64,000 nt of DNA, from NCBI RefSeq assembly GCF_030499575.1, contig NZ_JASTLC010000001.1, positions 9,882,001 through 9,946,000 of the forward strand, given 5' to 3'. How positions within the stretch are numbered: the stretch's first letter is position 1; every line of letters begins with the position of its first letter. Below the pieces are notes generated by a model. The model made no database searches. It was not told the origin of the DNA and saw nothing but the letters and a program-made list of their open reading frames with translations. Shown here one piece after another: positions 36,131 to 46,162 of the stretch. The position numbers and the translations under genes are program-made. This DNA comes from Streptomyces sp. DG2A-72. Its GTDB lineage: Bacteria > Actinomycetota > Actinomycetes > Streptomycetales > Streptomycetaceae.

Positions 36131-36877
36131 ATGTCAAACGCACGTACGTATGGCGGCTACCGGACGGGCGGCTTATGGGCCGCGGCAGGAATCTCCTTCG
36201 GCGCTGTGGTGGTTGGCTCGGCCATCGCCCTGTTCGGCATGCTCGAGTTCGACGAGCGGTGCATGCACGGGCTGACGCAGGGGCCGGGCCGACTCCTGCG
36301 GGTGCGGGATCAGGCGTTTCCGCCCGCCACCATCTGCGAGTTCCAGTACGGAGAGGTCTCCTCGATCGGAGGCGGGGGAGTGCTCAGCGTGCTGCTCTGG
36401 GGCAGCCTGCTGGTCCTGGTCGCCTGTCTGCTCGTGGCCCTGATCGCCGAGTGTCTCGATCCGCCACTCGGCAGCGACCTGGTCATGCCGATGTCCAGGT
36501 CCGCGAAGCTACGCCGTACGGGAGCGGCGTTCTTCGTGACCGGCTCCGTCTTCCTCATGGTCTACGCGTTCGCCGGATGGCGGCTGGTCGCGGGGCCGTC
36601 GTCGGCCTGCGCGGCAGGGGCGGACTGGGGGACCCAAGTGCCGAAGACGCTGGAGTACAGCTTCTTCCCGCCTCAGGCGACCTGCCAGTACACCAGCGGC
36701 TTGACGCGGCAGATGAACCCCGACTGGGTGGCATCGCTGGCGACCGAGTTGGCCGTGCCCGCGCTGATAGCCGGAGTGGGCTTTGCGCTTGCCTGGCGGC
36801 GCTGGGCCGTGGAACGGCGCCGATCCAGGTCCGGCGATGAGGAGTTGAGGTCGGTCGCGTCCGGCCTCGACGGCTGA
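36131..36877 (+). CDS. Hypothetical membrane protein, 248 aa
   Basis: From ATG 36131. Four hydrophobic segments are visible: around residues 15-35 (AAAGISFGAVVVGSAIALFG), 85-110 (VLSVLLWGSLLVLVACLLVALIA), 135-155 (FFVTGSVFLMVYAFAGW) and 215-232 (LAVPALIAGVGFALAW). Between them lie Cys-containing loops (ERCMHG, TICEFQ, SSACAAG, ATCQYTSG), likely outside the membrane and disulfide-bonded. The two loop modules look alike, each ending in an aromatic/Cys motif after FPP (AFPPATICEFQY, FFPPQATCQYTS), which suggests an internal duplication. No known family is recognised. Confidence 0.8.
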   Translation: MSNARTYGGYRTGGLWAAAGISFGAVVVGSAIALFGMLEFDERCMHGLTQGPGRLLRVRDQAFPPATICEFQYGEVSSIGGGGVLSVLLWGSLLVLVACLLVALIAECLDPPLGSDLVMPMSRSAKLRRTGAAFFVTGSVFLMVYAFAGWRLVAGPSSACAAGADWGTQVPKTLEYSFFPPQATCQYTSGLTRQMNPDWVASLATELAVPALIAGVGFALAWRRWAVERRRSRSGDEELRSVASGLDG

Positions 36878-36883
36878 GGCCGG

Positions 36884-37153
36884 TCAGTCCGCGTCCCGCT
36901 CCGGCAGCGGCGAGTAGCGGGTGGGCCCCGGTGTCTGGCCCTCCGGCGGGTAGTCGCAGTCGAGGCTGGAGATCTCGTAGTCGTCGCCCTCGTTCTGCTC
37001 CTGGTCGACCACCACCGCCGCGGTACAGACACGGCCGTGCTCGTCCGTGAACGTGACGATCTCGCTGTAATCCGTCGGGGTGCCGCACCCCGTGAGCAGC
37101 AGCGCCATCGCCCCCGCGGCCACCGCCACGCCGAGCCCCCACAGCCGTTTCAT
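36884..37153 (-). CDS. Small secreted lipoprotein, 89 aa
   Basis: From ATG 37153 (GGGGG seven bases upstream). An ATG at 37168 is an alternative. The signal sequence MKRLWGLGVAVAAGAMALLLTGC ends in a lipobox (LLTGC), so the mature protein would be lipid-anchored outside. The rest is acidic (EQNEGDDYEISSLDCDYPPE), with two further cysteines that could pair. The function is unknown. It converges on the membrane-protein gene with stops six bases apart. Confidence 0.8.
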   Translation of the reverse strand: MKRLWGLGVAVAAGAMALLLTGCGTPTDYSEIVTFTDEHGRVCTAAVVVDQEQNEGDDYEISSLDCDYPPEGQTPGPTRYSPLPERDAD

Positions 37154-37311
37154 CCCGCGCGCCCCCATGTCCGCTGCGTCATCCAACTCGCTCCCGCTGC
37201 ACAACGTAGCCGTCGACGACGGTGGTCACCAGGTCACGTAGGCGCCGTCGGTCGAGCCGGAACCGGTCGAGCGTCGATCACCTCTAGCGCTTGTTTCGAT
37301 ATGCCTCTATG

Positions 37312-37360
37312 TTGACGTTTTTCGATTCAAGGAGCAAAGTTGCATCAATAGACATCAATA
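37312..37360 (+). promoter_or_regulatory. Promoter and ArsR-like direct repeats upstream of arsM
   Basis: TTGACG (37312-37317) and CAAAGT (37335-37340) are 17 bases apart and could be -35 and -10 elements. Directly after lie two copies of CATCAATA (37343-37350, 37353-37360), 10 bp apart, in an unusually AT-rich patch, placed where a repressor would block initiation. Similar TCAAT repeats are seen at ArsR-family sites, but no arsR gene is in the window. Confidence 0.45.
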
Positions 37361-37406
37361 CAGGCCGTTCCGAGATGCACCACGCCCCACCACCCGGGAG
37401 TGAGTC

Positions 37407-38231
37407 ATGAGCGAGCAGTCCACCGACCTGCGCGAAACCGTCCGTCAGCGGTACGCGGCGGCGGCCGTGCAGGTCACCGAAGGCGGCACCGCCTGTTGCG
37501 GACCGCAGCCGGTCGAGGCCGACGAGAAATTCGGCTCCACCCTGTACGCCCCGGATGAGCGCGACACGCTGCCCGCCGAGGCCGTCGCCGCCTCCCTCGG
37601 CTGCGGCAACCCCACAGCCGTCGCCGAGCTGCGCGAGGGCGAACGCGTCCTGGACCTCGGCTCCGGCGGCGGCATCGACGTCCTGCTCTCCGGCCGCCGC
37701 GTCGGACCGACGGGCAAGGCGTACGGGCTGGACATGACCGAGGAGATGCTCGCCCTCGCCCTGGCCAACGCGGAGAAGGCGGGCGCGACCAACGTCGAGT
37801 TCCTCAAGGGCACCATCGAATCCATCCCGCTGCCCGCGAACACCATCGACGTGGTGATCTCCAACTGCGTCATCAACCTGTCCGCCGACAAGCCCGCCGT
37901 CTTCGCCGAGACCTTCCGCGTGCTCAAGCCCGGCGGCCGGATCGGCGTCTTCGACATCGTCGCCGACGACACCCTCACCACCCGACAGCGCGCCGAGCGC
38001 GGCGACTACGCCGGCTGCATCGCGGGAGCCCTGTCCTTCGCCGAATACCGCGCGGGCCTGGAGGCCGCCGGTTTCACGGACATCGAGATCACCCCGACCC
38101 ACTCGGTCGCCGGCGGCATGCACTCCGCCATCGTCCACGCCACCAAGCCCACCACCGCCACCGGCCCGCACACCGCCGCGACGCCTGCCGCGGACGACGC
38201 CTGCTGCGGCGTCACCACCTGCCAGAACTGA
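37407..38231 (+). CDS. arsM: Arsenite S-adenosylmethionine methyltransferase
   Basis: 274 residues from ATG 37407. The SAM-binding motif I VLDLGSGGGIDVLL is at residues 81-94, followed by YGLDMTEEML and NVEFLKGTIESIPLP. Three cysteines in ArsM-specific settings, C66 (LGCGNP), C154 (SNCVINL) and C204 (AGCIAGAL), correspond to the arsenite-binding cysteines of known ArsM enzymes. Additional pairs (C30-C31, and DDACCGVTTC at the C-terminus) may also hold As(III). The enzyme methylates arsenite to methylated and volatile species. It is alone here, without arsR, arsB or arsC neighbours, but the upstream repeats suggest metalloid-responsive control. Confidence 0.93.
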   Translation: MSEQSTDLRETVRQRYAAAAVQVTEGGTACCGPQPVEADEKFGSTLYAPDERDTLPAEAVAASLGCGNPTAVAELREGERVLDLGSGGGIDVLLSGRRVGPTGKAYGLDMTEEMLALALANAEKAGATNVEFLKGTIESIPLPANTIDVVISNCVINLSADKPAVFAETFRVLKPGGRIGVFDIVADDTLTTRQRAERGDYAGCIAGALSFAEYRAGLEAAGFTDIEITPTHSVAGGMHSAIVHATKPTTATGPHTAATPAADDACCGVTTCQN

Positions 38232-38353
38232 CCCCGCACGCCCCGCGGCAAGGACCCACATCACTGCTGCTCCATACCTGTCGTACGACGTGCTTCCCGC
38301 CCTAACTGCAAGACCGCCCACCCACCCCACACGTCACTGCTTAAGGTCATCCG

Positions 38354-40078
38354 GTGACGAGTAGCAACGCGCCCCGTTCCCATGTCCTTGATGGCACCCG
38401 TCCGAGAGCGGCGCCCAGCAACTGGCGCTATCGGCTTCGCCAGTTCGGATACACCGGACACCCCCCGACCGACACCCGCGAGCGCCTGGTTCCGCCCTTT
38501 CCGAGCCCGTCCACTCGCCTCTGGGAATTCATGGGCTTAAGCCCGGCACCGGCCTCCCGCCTCGCGAGGGCGATGGACTGGCTGGGGCCGGTACTCGTCG
38601 CCGTACTGGCCGGAGCGATACGTTTCTGGCAGCTCGGCCGTCCACATGCCTTCGTCTTCGACGAGACCTACTACGCCAAGGACGCCTGGTCCCTGCTGCG
38701 GTTCGGCTACGAGGGCACCTGGCCGGACCGCAAGATCGCCGACCCGCAGGTACTCGCGGACCCTCAGGTGATCCTGCTCTCCGACACCGGGGCCTTCGTC
38801 GCACACCCGCCCATGGGCAAGTGGGTGATCGCCCTCGGCGAGGGGATGTTCGGCCTCGACCCGTTCGGCTGGCGCTTCATGACGGCGGTCCTGGGCACGC
38901 TGTCGGTGCTGATGCTGTGCCGAATTGGCCGCCGCCTGTTCCGTTCGACGATGCTGGGCTGCCTGGCCGGCGCACTGCTGGCGGTCGACGGTCTGCATGT
39001 GGTGATGAGCCGTACCGCTCTGCTGGACCTCGTCGTCATGTTCTTCGTACTGGCGGCGTTCGGATGTCTGCTGATCGACCGGGACCAGGCGCGGGCCCGG
39101 CTCGCGGCGGCCTTGCCGGTCGGTGAGGACGGCCGTACGCGACCGGACGGGCACACGGGTGATCATGCCGGGACGGGAGTACGTCCGTGGCGGCTCGCAG
39201 CCGGCGTCTTCCTGGGGCTGGCGGCTTCGAGTAAATGGAGCGGCCTGTATTTCCTGGTCCTCTTCGTGGCCCTGACCTTGCTGTGGGACGTCGGCTCCCG
39301 CCGCGTGGCGGGGGCCCGCCGCCCGTATCGTGCGGTGTTGCGCAAGGACCTCGGCTGGTCGGTGCTGTCCCTCGCCGCGGTCAGTGTGGTGACGTATGTG
39401 GCGACATGGAGCGGCTGGTTCCTGTCCGACAACGGTTCCGGACGCCACTGGGCGGACGGCCGCGGCGGCACCTGGTCGTGGATTCCGGCTCCGCTGCGCA
39501 GCCTGTGGCACTACGAGTACGGGGTCTACCAGTTCAATGTGGGGCTGCAAACTGCCCACAAGTACGAGTCCAACCCCTGGAGTTGGCTGGTCCTCGGCCG
39601 CCCGGTGCTCTTCCACTACGAGTCGCCGGCACCCGGGAAGGACGGCTGCACTACGACGACCGACTGCTCACAGGCCATCCTCGCGCTCGGCACGCCGCTC
39701 CTGTGGTGGTCGGCCTGCTGCGCACTCGTATACCTGCTCTACCGATGGGCACTGCGCCGCGACTGGCGCGCCGGCGCCATCCTGTGCGCGGTGAGCGCCG
39801 GTTATCTGCCCTGGTTCCTGTACCAGGACCGTACGATCTTCTCCTTCTACGCCGTCGTCTTCGTGCCGTACCTGAGCCTGGCCGTGACGATGATGCTGGG
39901 AGCGGTGCTGGGGCCGCCGGGAGCGGCTGAGAAGCGCCGCATCCAGGGTGCGGTGGCGGCGGGTGCGCTCGTGCTGCTCATCGCCTGGAACTTCATCTAC
40001 TTCTTCCCGATCTACATGGGACAGACGATCCCGAACGCCGACTGGCGCGCCAGGATGTGGCTCGACACGTGGATCTGA
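38354..40078 (+). CDS. Dolichyl/polyprenyl-phosphate-mannose-protein mannosyltransferase (Pmt, GT39)
   Basis: 574 residues from GTG 38354. After about 80 cytoplasmic residues come ten or more membrane helices. The first loop contains the GT39 catalytic-site motif FDETYYAKDAW, and GAFVAHPPMGKWVIALGE, DGLHVVMSRTALLDL and SNPWSWLVLGRPV follow the actinobacterial Pmt pattern. The C-terminal helices end FFPIYMGQTIPNADWRARMWL. The enzyme transfers mannose from a polyprenyl carrier to Ser/Thr of secreted proteins in the membrane. It looks monocistronic. Whether it is the principal Pmt of the strain or a second copy cannot be judged here. Confidence 0.92.
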   Translation: MTSSNAPRSHVLDGTRPRAAPSNWRYRLRQFGYTGHPPTDTRERLVPPFPSPSTRLWEFMGLSPAPASRLARAMDWLGPVLVAVLAGAIRFWQLGRPHAFVFDETYYAKDAWSLLRFGYEGTWPDRKIADPQVLADPQVILLSDTGAFVAHPPMGKWVIALGEGMFGLDPFGWRFMTAVLGTLSVLMLCRIGRRLFRSTMLGCLAGALLAVDGLHVVMSRTALLDLVVMFFVLAAFGCLLIDRDQARARLAAALPVGEDGRTRPDGHTGDHAGTGVRPWRLAAGVFLGLAASSKWSGLYFLVLFVALTLLWDVGSRRVAGARRPYRAVLRKDLGWSVLSLAAVSVVTYVATWSGWFLSDNGSGRHWADGRGGTWSWIPAPLRSLWHYEYGVYQFNVGLQTAHKYESNPWSWLVLGRPVLFHYESPAPGKDGCTTTTDCSQAILALGTPLLWWSACCALVYLLYRWALRRDWRAGAILCAVSAGYLPWFLYQDRTIFSFYAVVFVPYLSLAVTMMLGAVLGPPGAAEKRRIQGAVAAGALVLLIAWNFIYFFPIYMGQTIPNADWRARMWLDTWI

Positions 40079-40113
40079 AGCCCACGGCAGGCCGCGAGGG
40101 AGGCGGCGCGCGC

Positions 40114-41553
<1,440 letters not shown>

Positions 41554-41661
41554 TCAACGGGATTGGATTTCGGCCGTCCGCTACGTGAAAAGCGCACGTA
41601 CTGTGTGAATCCGTCATTTCCGCAGCTTCTGGCTTTGGCCGCCCATTCTGTGGGACGACCA

Positions 41662-41680
41662 GGGCCTTGCCGCAAGCCCC
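41662..41680 (-). promoter_or_regulatory. Rifampin-associated element (RAE)
   Basis: On the minus strand this reads GGGGCTTGCGGCAAGGCCC, a 19-bp inverted repeat (CTTGC-G-GCAAG at its centre) identical to the rifampin-associated element described upstream of rifamycin-inactivation genes in actinomycetes. It lies 120 bases before rox, in the right orientation to drive rifamycin-induced expression. On the same strand a TATAGC lies a few bases before it. Confidence 0.9.
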
Positions 41681-41703
41681 CCAGTGCGCTATAGGTTGAG
41701 AGT

Positions 41704-41729
41704 GGCAAGGAGTACACAATCTCCTTGCC
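41704..41729 (+). terminator. Hairpin with T-rich tail, orphan intrinsic terminator
   Basis: GGCAAGGAG (41704-41712), 8-base loop, CTCCTTGCC (41721-41729), then TTTGCTTTT. This is a textbook rho-independent terminator for plus-strand transcripts, but no plus-strand gene ends here. It may remain from a lost gene or act on antisense transcripts between rox and the decayed kinase gene. Confidence 0.6.
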
Positions 41730-41772
41730 TTTGCTTTTGTCGTCCGCTGTGGACGGACCTGACGCGATTGGC

Positions 41773-42424
41773 TCAGCCCAGCGTGTCCATCAGGGCGGTG
41801 ACATAGGCATCCAGCCGTTCCTCCACAGCCCGCGTAGTCAGCTCCGCCCTCCCCGCTTCCTGCCACGGCCGCGCCACCGACCGCACTTCTTCCGCCTCAG
41901 CGAACGGCGGACCCCATGCCGGGCCGTGCAGCGGCGCGAGATTGGTGGAGCAGTGCGCCACATCGAGATCCGGTGCAGGAATCGCCCTTCATAGGGCGGC
42001 GCCGGCTTGCGGATCACGTCTATCGCCTTGGCCCACACCGCCGCGTCTGCGCCCTTCGGAACGACGACGGCGTCGGCGGTCGTCAACGCCTCAAACTCCC
42101 GGGCCGTTCGGCGGGCCGCAACGCTTGGATCGCCACGAGTTGACGGGCCGACAAAGGGGCGCGCGCCTCCGATCCCTCATCTTCGAGGACGGTCCGGCCC
42201 GCCAGATATGTCATCAGGAGCGACGGATACTCGCAATGCGCGGCGGTCGGATCAACCGCGACCAGTCCAGGAGCCGGCACGTCCGTCCCCGTGAGCATGG
42301 TCAGGGAGTCGGCCTCCCGGTTCAGCCAGTCCTCGGCACGGTCCACGAAGAACGGGTCGACGAAGGTCCGCAGCACCAGGTCGCGGATGTCGCCGTCCCG
42401 CGTACCGACGGTCGGTCTCCGCAT
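41773..42424 (-). pseudogene. Decayed aminoglycoside/hydroxyurea-type phosphotransferase (APH family)
   Basis: Reading from 42424, the frame gives LVLRTFVDPFFVDRAEDWLNREADSL in pieces, then VPAPGLVAVD and YPSLLMTYLAGRTVL, which is the N-lobe of an APH kinase. It then breaks near 42085. A second frame continues ADAAVWAKAIDVIRKPAPP and EGRFLHR, where the catalytic HxDxxxxN loop should follow. Instead the frame jumps to DLDVAHCSTNLAPLHGPAWG, so the catalytic loop and DFG-like aspartate are deleted. A further gap precedes the tail RAVEERLDAYVTALMDTLG. With at least one frameshift and two deletions the gene cannot make an active kinase. It sits beside rox, but the two are not obviously linked. Confidence 0.85.
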
Positions 42425-42683
42425 TTCGGCGGTGATGTCAAGGGTCGGACGGTCCCCGCCTCATCGTGGATCATGCAGCATCACGCCCGGCGTACCACCA
42501 CAGCCACCGGCGACTCCACCGAGGCGACTCCAACAGGCCCCAGCTCACGGTCAGTTCGTGGAGATCGGGCCTCGTGGGGTGGCTCGGGAGGGTGGTTGAG
42601 TCCGGAGCGACTGGGGTGGCGGCGGGCAAGGATTCAGCACTCACCGAGCACCCGCAGGCGGTCGGACGGCGCGTAGGGCGGGA
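42425..42683. other. 259-base stretch upstream of the kinase pseudogene
   Basis: No intact gene. The minus strand may still hold eroded codons of the kinase N-terminus (a short run ending in VAVVVRRA before a stop). No dyad or promoter stands out. Confidence 0.35.
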
Positions 42684-43550
42684 TCAGTTGTGCGTGGTGG
42701 CCGGTGGGCAGGCGGCGGCGGTGAGCCGGAGTTTGGTCTCGTCTTCGCCGGCGGGCACCGCGGTCATGATGACGATCTTGAGCTCGGAGTCGCCGTCGGT
42801 CAGGACATCGCAGTCCACCGTGATGGGGCCCACCGACGGGTGGTCGATCGTCTTGTGGTCCTCGCGGTGCGCGGCCACCTCACCCGTCGCCCATAGCTCG
42901 GCGAACCTCCTGTTGCCCGCGTTCAGATCGCGGATCAGCGCGGCCAGGCGGCTGTCCTGAGGGAAGCGGCCGGTGGCGCGGCGCAGGTCGGAGACGACGG
43001 CGGCGTCGGTGGCGTCGCCGTCCGCCTCGGTCACCGGCCACCGCGCGAGGCGGACGGGGCAGCCGTCCACCGGGAATCTGTCGCGGGCGAAGTTGCGCAG
43101 CCGGGGCGGCGTGGGGGAGGGGTCGCCCAGCAGGGCGGCCCACCCACGGTTCCACCACACCAGTTGCCAGTCCGCCGCGAACACGGCGACCGCCACGTCC
43201 CCGAGGCGGGCGAGGACCCGCTGCATGCCGGGCGGGAGATGGTCGCAGATCGTGCCGCCCACCGGCGGTACGAGCCGGGCCAGCCGGTACAGGTGGTCCC
43301 GCTCGGCGATGGAGAGTTGCAGGGCGCGCGCGAGGGACGCCACGACCGACGCCGAGGGTGTCGTGGCCCGTCCCTGTTCCAGCCGCACGATGTAGTCGAC
43401 CGACACCCCGGCCAGGTCAGCCAGTTCTTCCCGCCGCAGCCCTGCCGCCCGGCGCCCGCGCGCCGCCGGCAGCCCGGCGGCCGACGGGGGCAGCCGGTCC
43501 CGCCATGTGCGGAGCACCGCGCCCAGTCCCGTTCCGGGTGACGTCGACAT
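42684..43550 (-). CDS. XRE-family regulator with MmyB-like ligand domain
   Basis: 288 residues from ATG 43550. An ATG at 43559 has GGGAG too close to it. The N-terminal XRE helix-turn-helix (GLRREELADLAGVSVDYIVRLEQGR) is followed by the MmyB-like PAS-type domain (FAADWQLVWWNRGWAALLGDPS, then the pattern DLRRATGRFPQDSRLAALIRDL). This group is common in actinobacteria and usually represses an adjacent divergent dehydrogenase or reductase gene. That is the arrangement here, with an SDR gene starting 115 bases away on the other strand. Ligands are thought to be fatty-acid-like in related proteins. Confidence 0.9.
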   Translation of the reverse strand: MSTSPGTGLGAVLRTWRDRLPPSAAGLPAARGRRAAGLRREELADLAGVSVDYIVRLEQGRATTPSASVVASLARALQLSIAERDHLYRLARLVPPVGGTICDHLPPGMQRVLARLGDVAVAVFAADWQLVWWNRGWAALLGDPSPTPPRLRNFARDRFPVDGCPVRLARWPVTEADGDATDAAVVSDLRRATGRFPQDSRLAALIRDLNAGNRRFAELWATGEVAAHREDHKTIDHPSVGPITVDCDVLTDGDSELKIVIMTAVPAGEDETKLRLTAAACPPATTHN

Positions 43551-43664
43551 GATCTCCATTCTCCCGCATCCCCGGTCGTATATGTGGGCTCGAGGGTGGT
43601 ACTGGTCTTCCTACCGTCGAAGCCTCCCTGGTCCGCCTCCCTGGCCGGGACCACCATCGAAGGC

Positions 43665-44363
43665 ATGACGATCACCTTCATCACCGGAGCCAACAAGGGT
43701 CTCGGCCGCGAGACCGCCCGCCGCCTGATCGAGTACGGCCACACCGTGCTCGTCGGAGCCCGTGACCGCGAGCGGGGCGAGGAGGCCGCTGCCGCGCTCG
43801 GCGCCCGCTACGTCCCCATCGACGTGACCGACGACGCGTCCGTGGCCTCCGCAGCCGCCAACATCGCCGAACACGAGGGCAGGATCGACGTTCTGATCAA
43901 CAACGCCGGTGTGCACGGCCCCGTAGGCGATCCCAGCGATCTCACCGCCGCCGACGCCCGCGCCGTCCTGGACGTCAACGTCATCGGCGTGGTCCGCACC
44001 ACCACCGCGTTCCTGCCGCTGCTGCGCCGCTCGGACGACCCTGTGATCGTCAACGTCAGCAGCGGCATGGGCTCCCTCGCCCTCACCCATGACCCCGACC
44101 GGCCCGAGTCGCGTGTCGTCGTGCCGCTGTACACCGCGTCGAAGGCGGCGCTGACGATGTTGACCACGCAGTACGCCAAGGGGCTCAAGGGCATCCGCGT
44201 CAACGCCGCCGACCCCGGCTACACCGCGACCGACCTCAACGGTCACAGCGGCCCCCAAACCGTCACCGCGGGCACGGACGCGATCGTCGCCCTGGCCACC
44301 GAGGGGCCCGGCGCCGGTACCGGACGCTTCGTCTCCCGGCATGGCGAGATCGCCTGGTCGTGA
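43665..44363 (+). CDS. Short-chain dehydrogenase/reductase, 232 aa
   Basis: From ATG 43665, with GAAGG upstream. The Rossmann cofactor motif is TGANKGLG (TGxxxGxG), the NNAG motif is in VLINNAGVHG, the catalytic Ser is in VNVSSGMG and the YxxxK pair is in YTASKAAL. These make it a classical NADP-type SDR, cytosolic and oxidising or reducing an alcohol/ketone. It is divergent from the MmyB-like regulator, its probable repressor. No extra domain is present. Confidence 0.92.
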   Translation: MTITFITGANKGLGRETARRLIEYGHTVLVGARDRERGEEAAAALGARYVPIDVTDDASVASAAANIAEHEGRIDVLINNAGVHGPVGDPSDLTAADARAVLDVNVIGVVRTTTAFLPLLRRSDDPVIVNVSSGMGSLALTHDPDRPESRVVVPLYTASKAALTMLTTQYAKGLKGIRVNAADPGYTATDLNGHSGPQTVTAGTDAIVALATEGPGAGTGRFVSRHGEIAWS

Positions 44364-44522
44364 AACCGGCCGTACCGGATCAGCTCCTCAGAGGCATCGC
44401 CACCCGATACGAGAACCTGGCGCCCATCGGTTGTCGGCCGGTCCAGGGGATCCCGCGAGCCGTGATGAGTTCTGCGGCGTCCGGCGGTCATAGTGTCGAA
44501 CCTTTACCGAGGAGGACTGCTG

Positions 44523-45092
44523 ATGCGCAGCGTGACCTATTCGATGGGTGCCTCGCTCGACGGCTACATCGTCGGGCCGGACGGCAACTTCGACTGGACG
44601 GAGCCCGACGCGGAGGTCTTCCGCTTCTGGATCGACGAGATTCGACAGGTCGGCGTCCACCTGCTGGGACGACGGCTGTACGAGACGATGCTGTACTGGG
44701 AGACCGCCGACCAGGATCCATCGCTCGACGAGGCCGGGCTCGAGTGGGCCGGGCTCTGGAATCCGCTCCCGAAGGTGGTGTTCTCCACCACGCTGTCGGC
44801 GGTGCAGGGCAATGCCCGCCTGGCCTCCGGCGGCCTGGCGGAGGAGATCGAGCGGTTGCGAGCCGAGCCGGCGGAGGGCGAGATCGCGATCGGCGGCGCG
44901 ACTCTCGCCGCCGAGGCCGCCGCGCTGGGTCTGATCGACGAGTACCGGGTCATGGTCCACCCGGTGCTGGTGGGCGGTGGCATTCCGTTCTTTCCCCAGC
45001 ACGAGCGCCGGGTGGATCTCGAACTCGTCGAGACGCGCACCTTCAGTTCGAAATTCGTCTACCTCCACTACCGCGTGGCGTCAGCGAAATGA
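44523..45092 (+). CDS. Dihydrofolate-reductase-like (RibD C-terminal domain) protein, 189 aa
   Basis: It starts at ATG 44523 behind GAGGA. The sequence (SMGASLDGYIVGPDGNFDW, LLGRRLYETMLYW, IAIGGATLAAEAAALGLIDEY, HPVLVGGGIPFF) is the RibD-C/YyaP-like reductase family, which shares the dihydrofolate reductase fold and binds NADPH through the IGGATLAA region. The substrate is unknown for most members. It follows the SDR gene by 159 bases on the same strand. Confidence 0.9.
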   Translation: MRSVTYSMGASLDGYIVGPDGNFDWTEPDAEVFRFWIDEIRQVGVHLLGRRLYETMLYWETADQDPSLDEAGLEWAGLWNPLPKVVFSTTLSAVQGNARLASGGLAEEIERLRAEPAEGEIAIGGATLAAEAAALGLIDEYRVMVHPVLVGGGIPFFPQHERRVDLELVETRTFSSKFVYLHYRVASAK

Positions 45093-45346
45093 TCCGCGCG
45101 AAGCGGTGTGAACCACCGCCCGCACCGCACTCACCCGTGCCCTTTTCCTTACCTTCTGATCCTTCTGGACAACCAGCTGTGGTGGTCGGGTAGCCGGAGC
45201 CCATTGCTGGGCCCCGGCCCGCCCGGCCTCTCGTGGCGCCCTCGGGTTATCCCCACCTCCGATCCGCCAGCAGCCGCCATGGTCCGCGATCACCGTGATC
45301 CGTAGCTTCGAGTCATCGGCTCGAAAAGATCGCGAGAGGACGGACC

Positions 45347-46162
45347 ATGAGGCTGCGCAGCGGCAAGCGGCAGAAGACGGACGACCGGCCGGCGGCCCAG
45401 GGCACCCCCGGTCTCGCCGTCGAACTGCGTGGCGTCCGGCGGCAGTACGGCCGCGGCGGCGGTGCCGTGCACGCGCTCGCGGGCATCGACCTCGCCCTGC
45501 CACGCGGCACGTTCACCGCCGTCATGGGCCCTTCCGGCTCCGGCAAGTCCACCTTCCTGCAGTGCGCCGCCGGTCTCGACCGGCCGTCGGCCGGATCCGT
45601 GCGCCTGGGCGGTACGGAGATCACGGGCATGCGCGAGAATCAGCTCACCGAGCTGCGCCGCAGCCGCCTCGGCTTCGTCTTCCAGGCCTTCAACCTCCTG
45701 CCCTCCCTCACCGTCGAGCAGAACGTGCTGCTCCCGATGCGCCTCGCCGGGCAGCGCCGGGACCGCCGACGGGCACAGGCGGTGCTCGCGCAGGTCGGCC
45801 TCACCGACAAGGCGAAGCGGCGGCCCGGCGAGCTCTCCGGCGGCCAGCAGCAGCGGGTGGCCATCGCCCGCGCCCTGATCACCAGCCCGGACGTGGTGTT
45901 CGCCGACGAGCCCACCGGCGCCCTCGACACCGGCACCGCCGCCGAGGTCCTCGGCCTGCTCCGGCACGCGGTGGACACCCTCGGGGCCACCGTCGTCATG
46001 GTCACCCACGACCCGGCCGCGGCGGTCTGGGCCGACCGTGTGCTGTTCCTCGCGGACGGCGTCTTCGCCGGCGGCATCGACCGCGGCTCGGCCGAGCAGA
46101 TCGCGGCACACATGGCAGCCCTCACCTCCCGTACGGGCGCGATGGTGGGGGCGGCGGCGTGA
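45347..46162 (+). CDS. ABC transporter ATP-binding protein (MacB/LolD type)
   Basis: 271 residues from ATG 45347 (GAGAGGAC upstream). Walker A GPSGSGKS (61-68), Q-loop FVFQAFNLLPSLT, signature LSGGQQQR, Walker B VVFADEPTGALD and switch VMVTHDP are all intact. The LLPSLTVEQN and EPTGALD context places it in the LolD/MacB/FtsE class that works with FtsX-like permeases. The stop overlaps the permease GTG by four bases. Confidence 0.93.
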   Translation: MRLRSGKRQKTDDRPAAQGTPGLAVELRGVRRQYGRGGGAVHALAGIDLALPRGTFTAVMGPSGSGKSTFLQCAAGLDRPSAGSVRLGGTEITGMRENQLTELRRSRLGFVFQAFNLLPSLTVEQNVLLPMRLAGQRRDRRRAQAVLAQVGLTDKAKRRPGELSGGQQQRVAIARALITSPDVVFADEPTGALDTGTAAEVLGLLRHAVDTLGATVVMVTHDPAAAVWADRVLFLADGVFAGGIDRGSAEQIAAHMAALTSRTGAMVGAAA

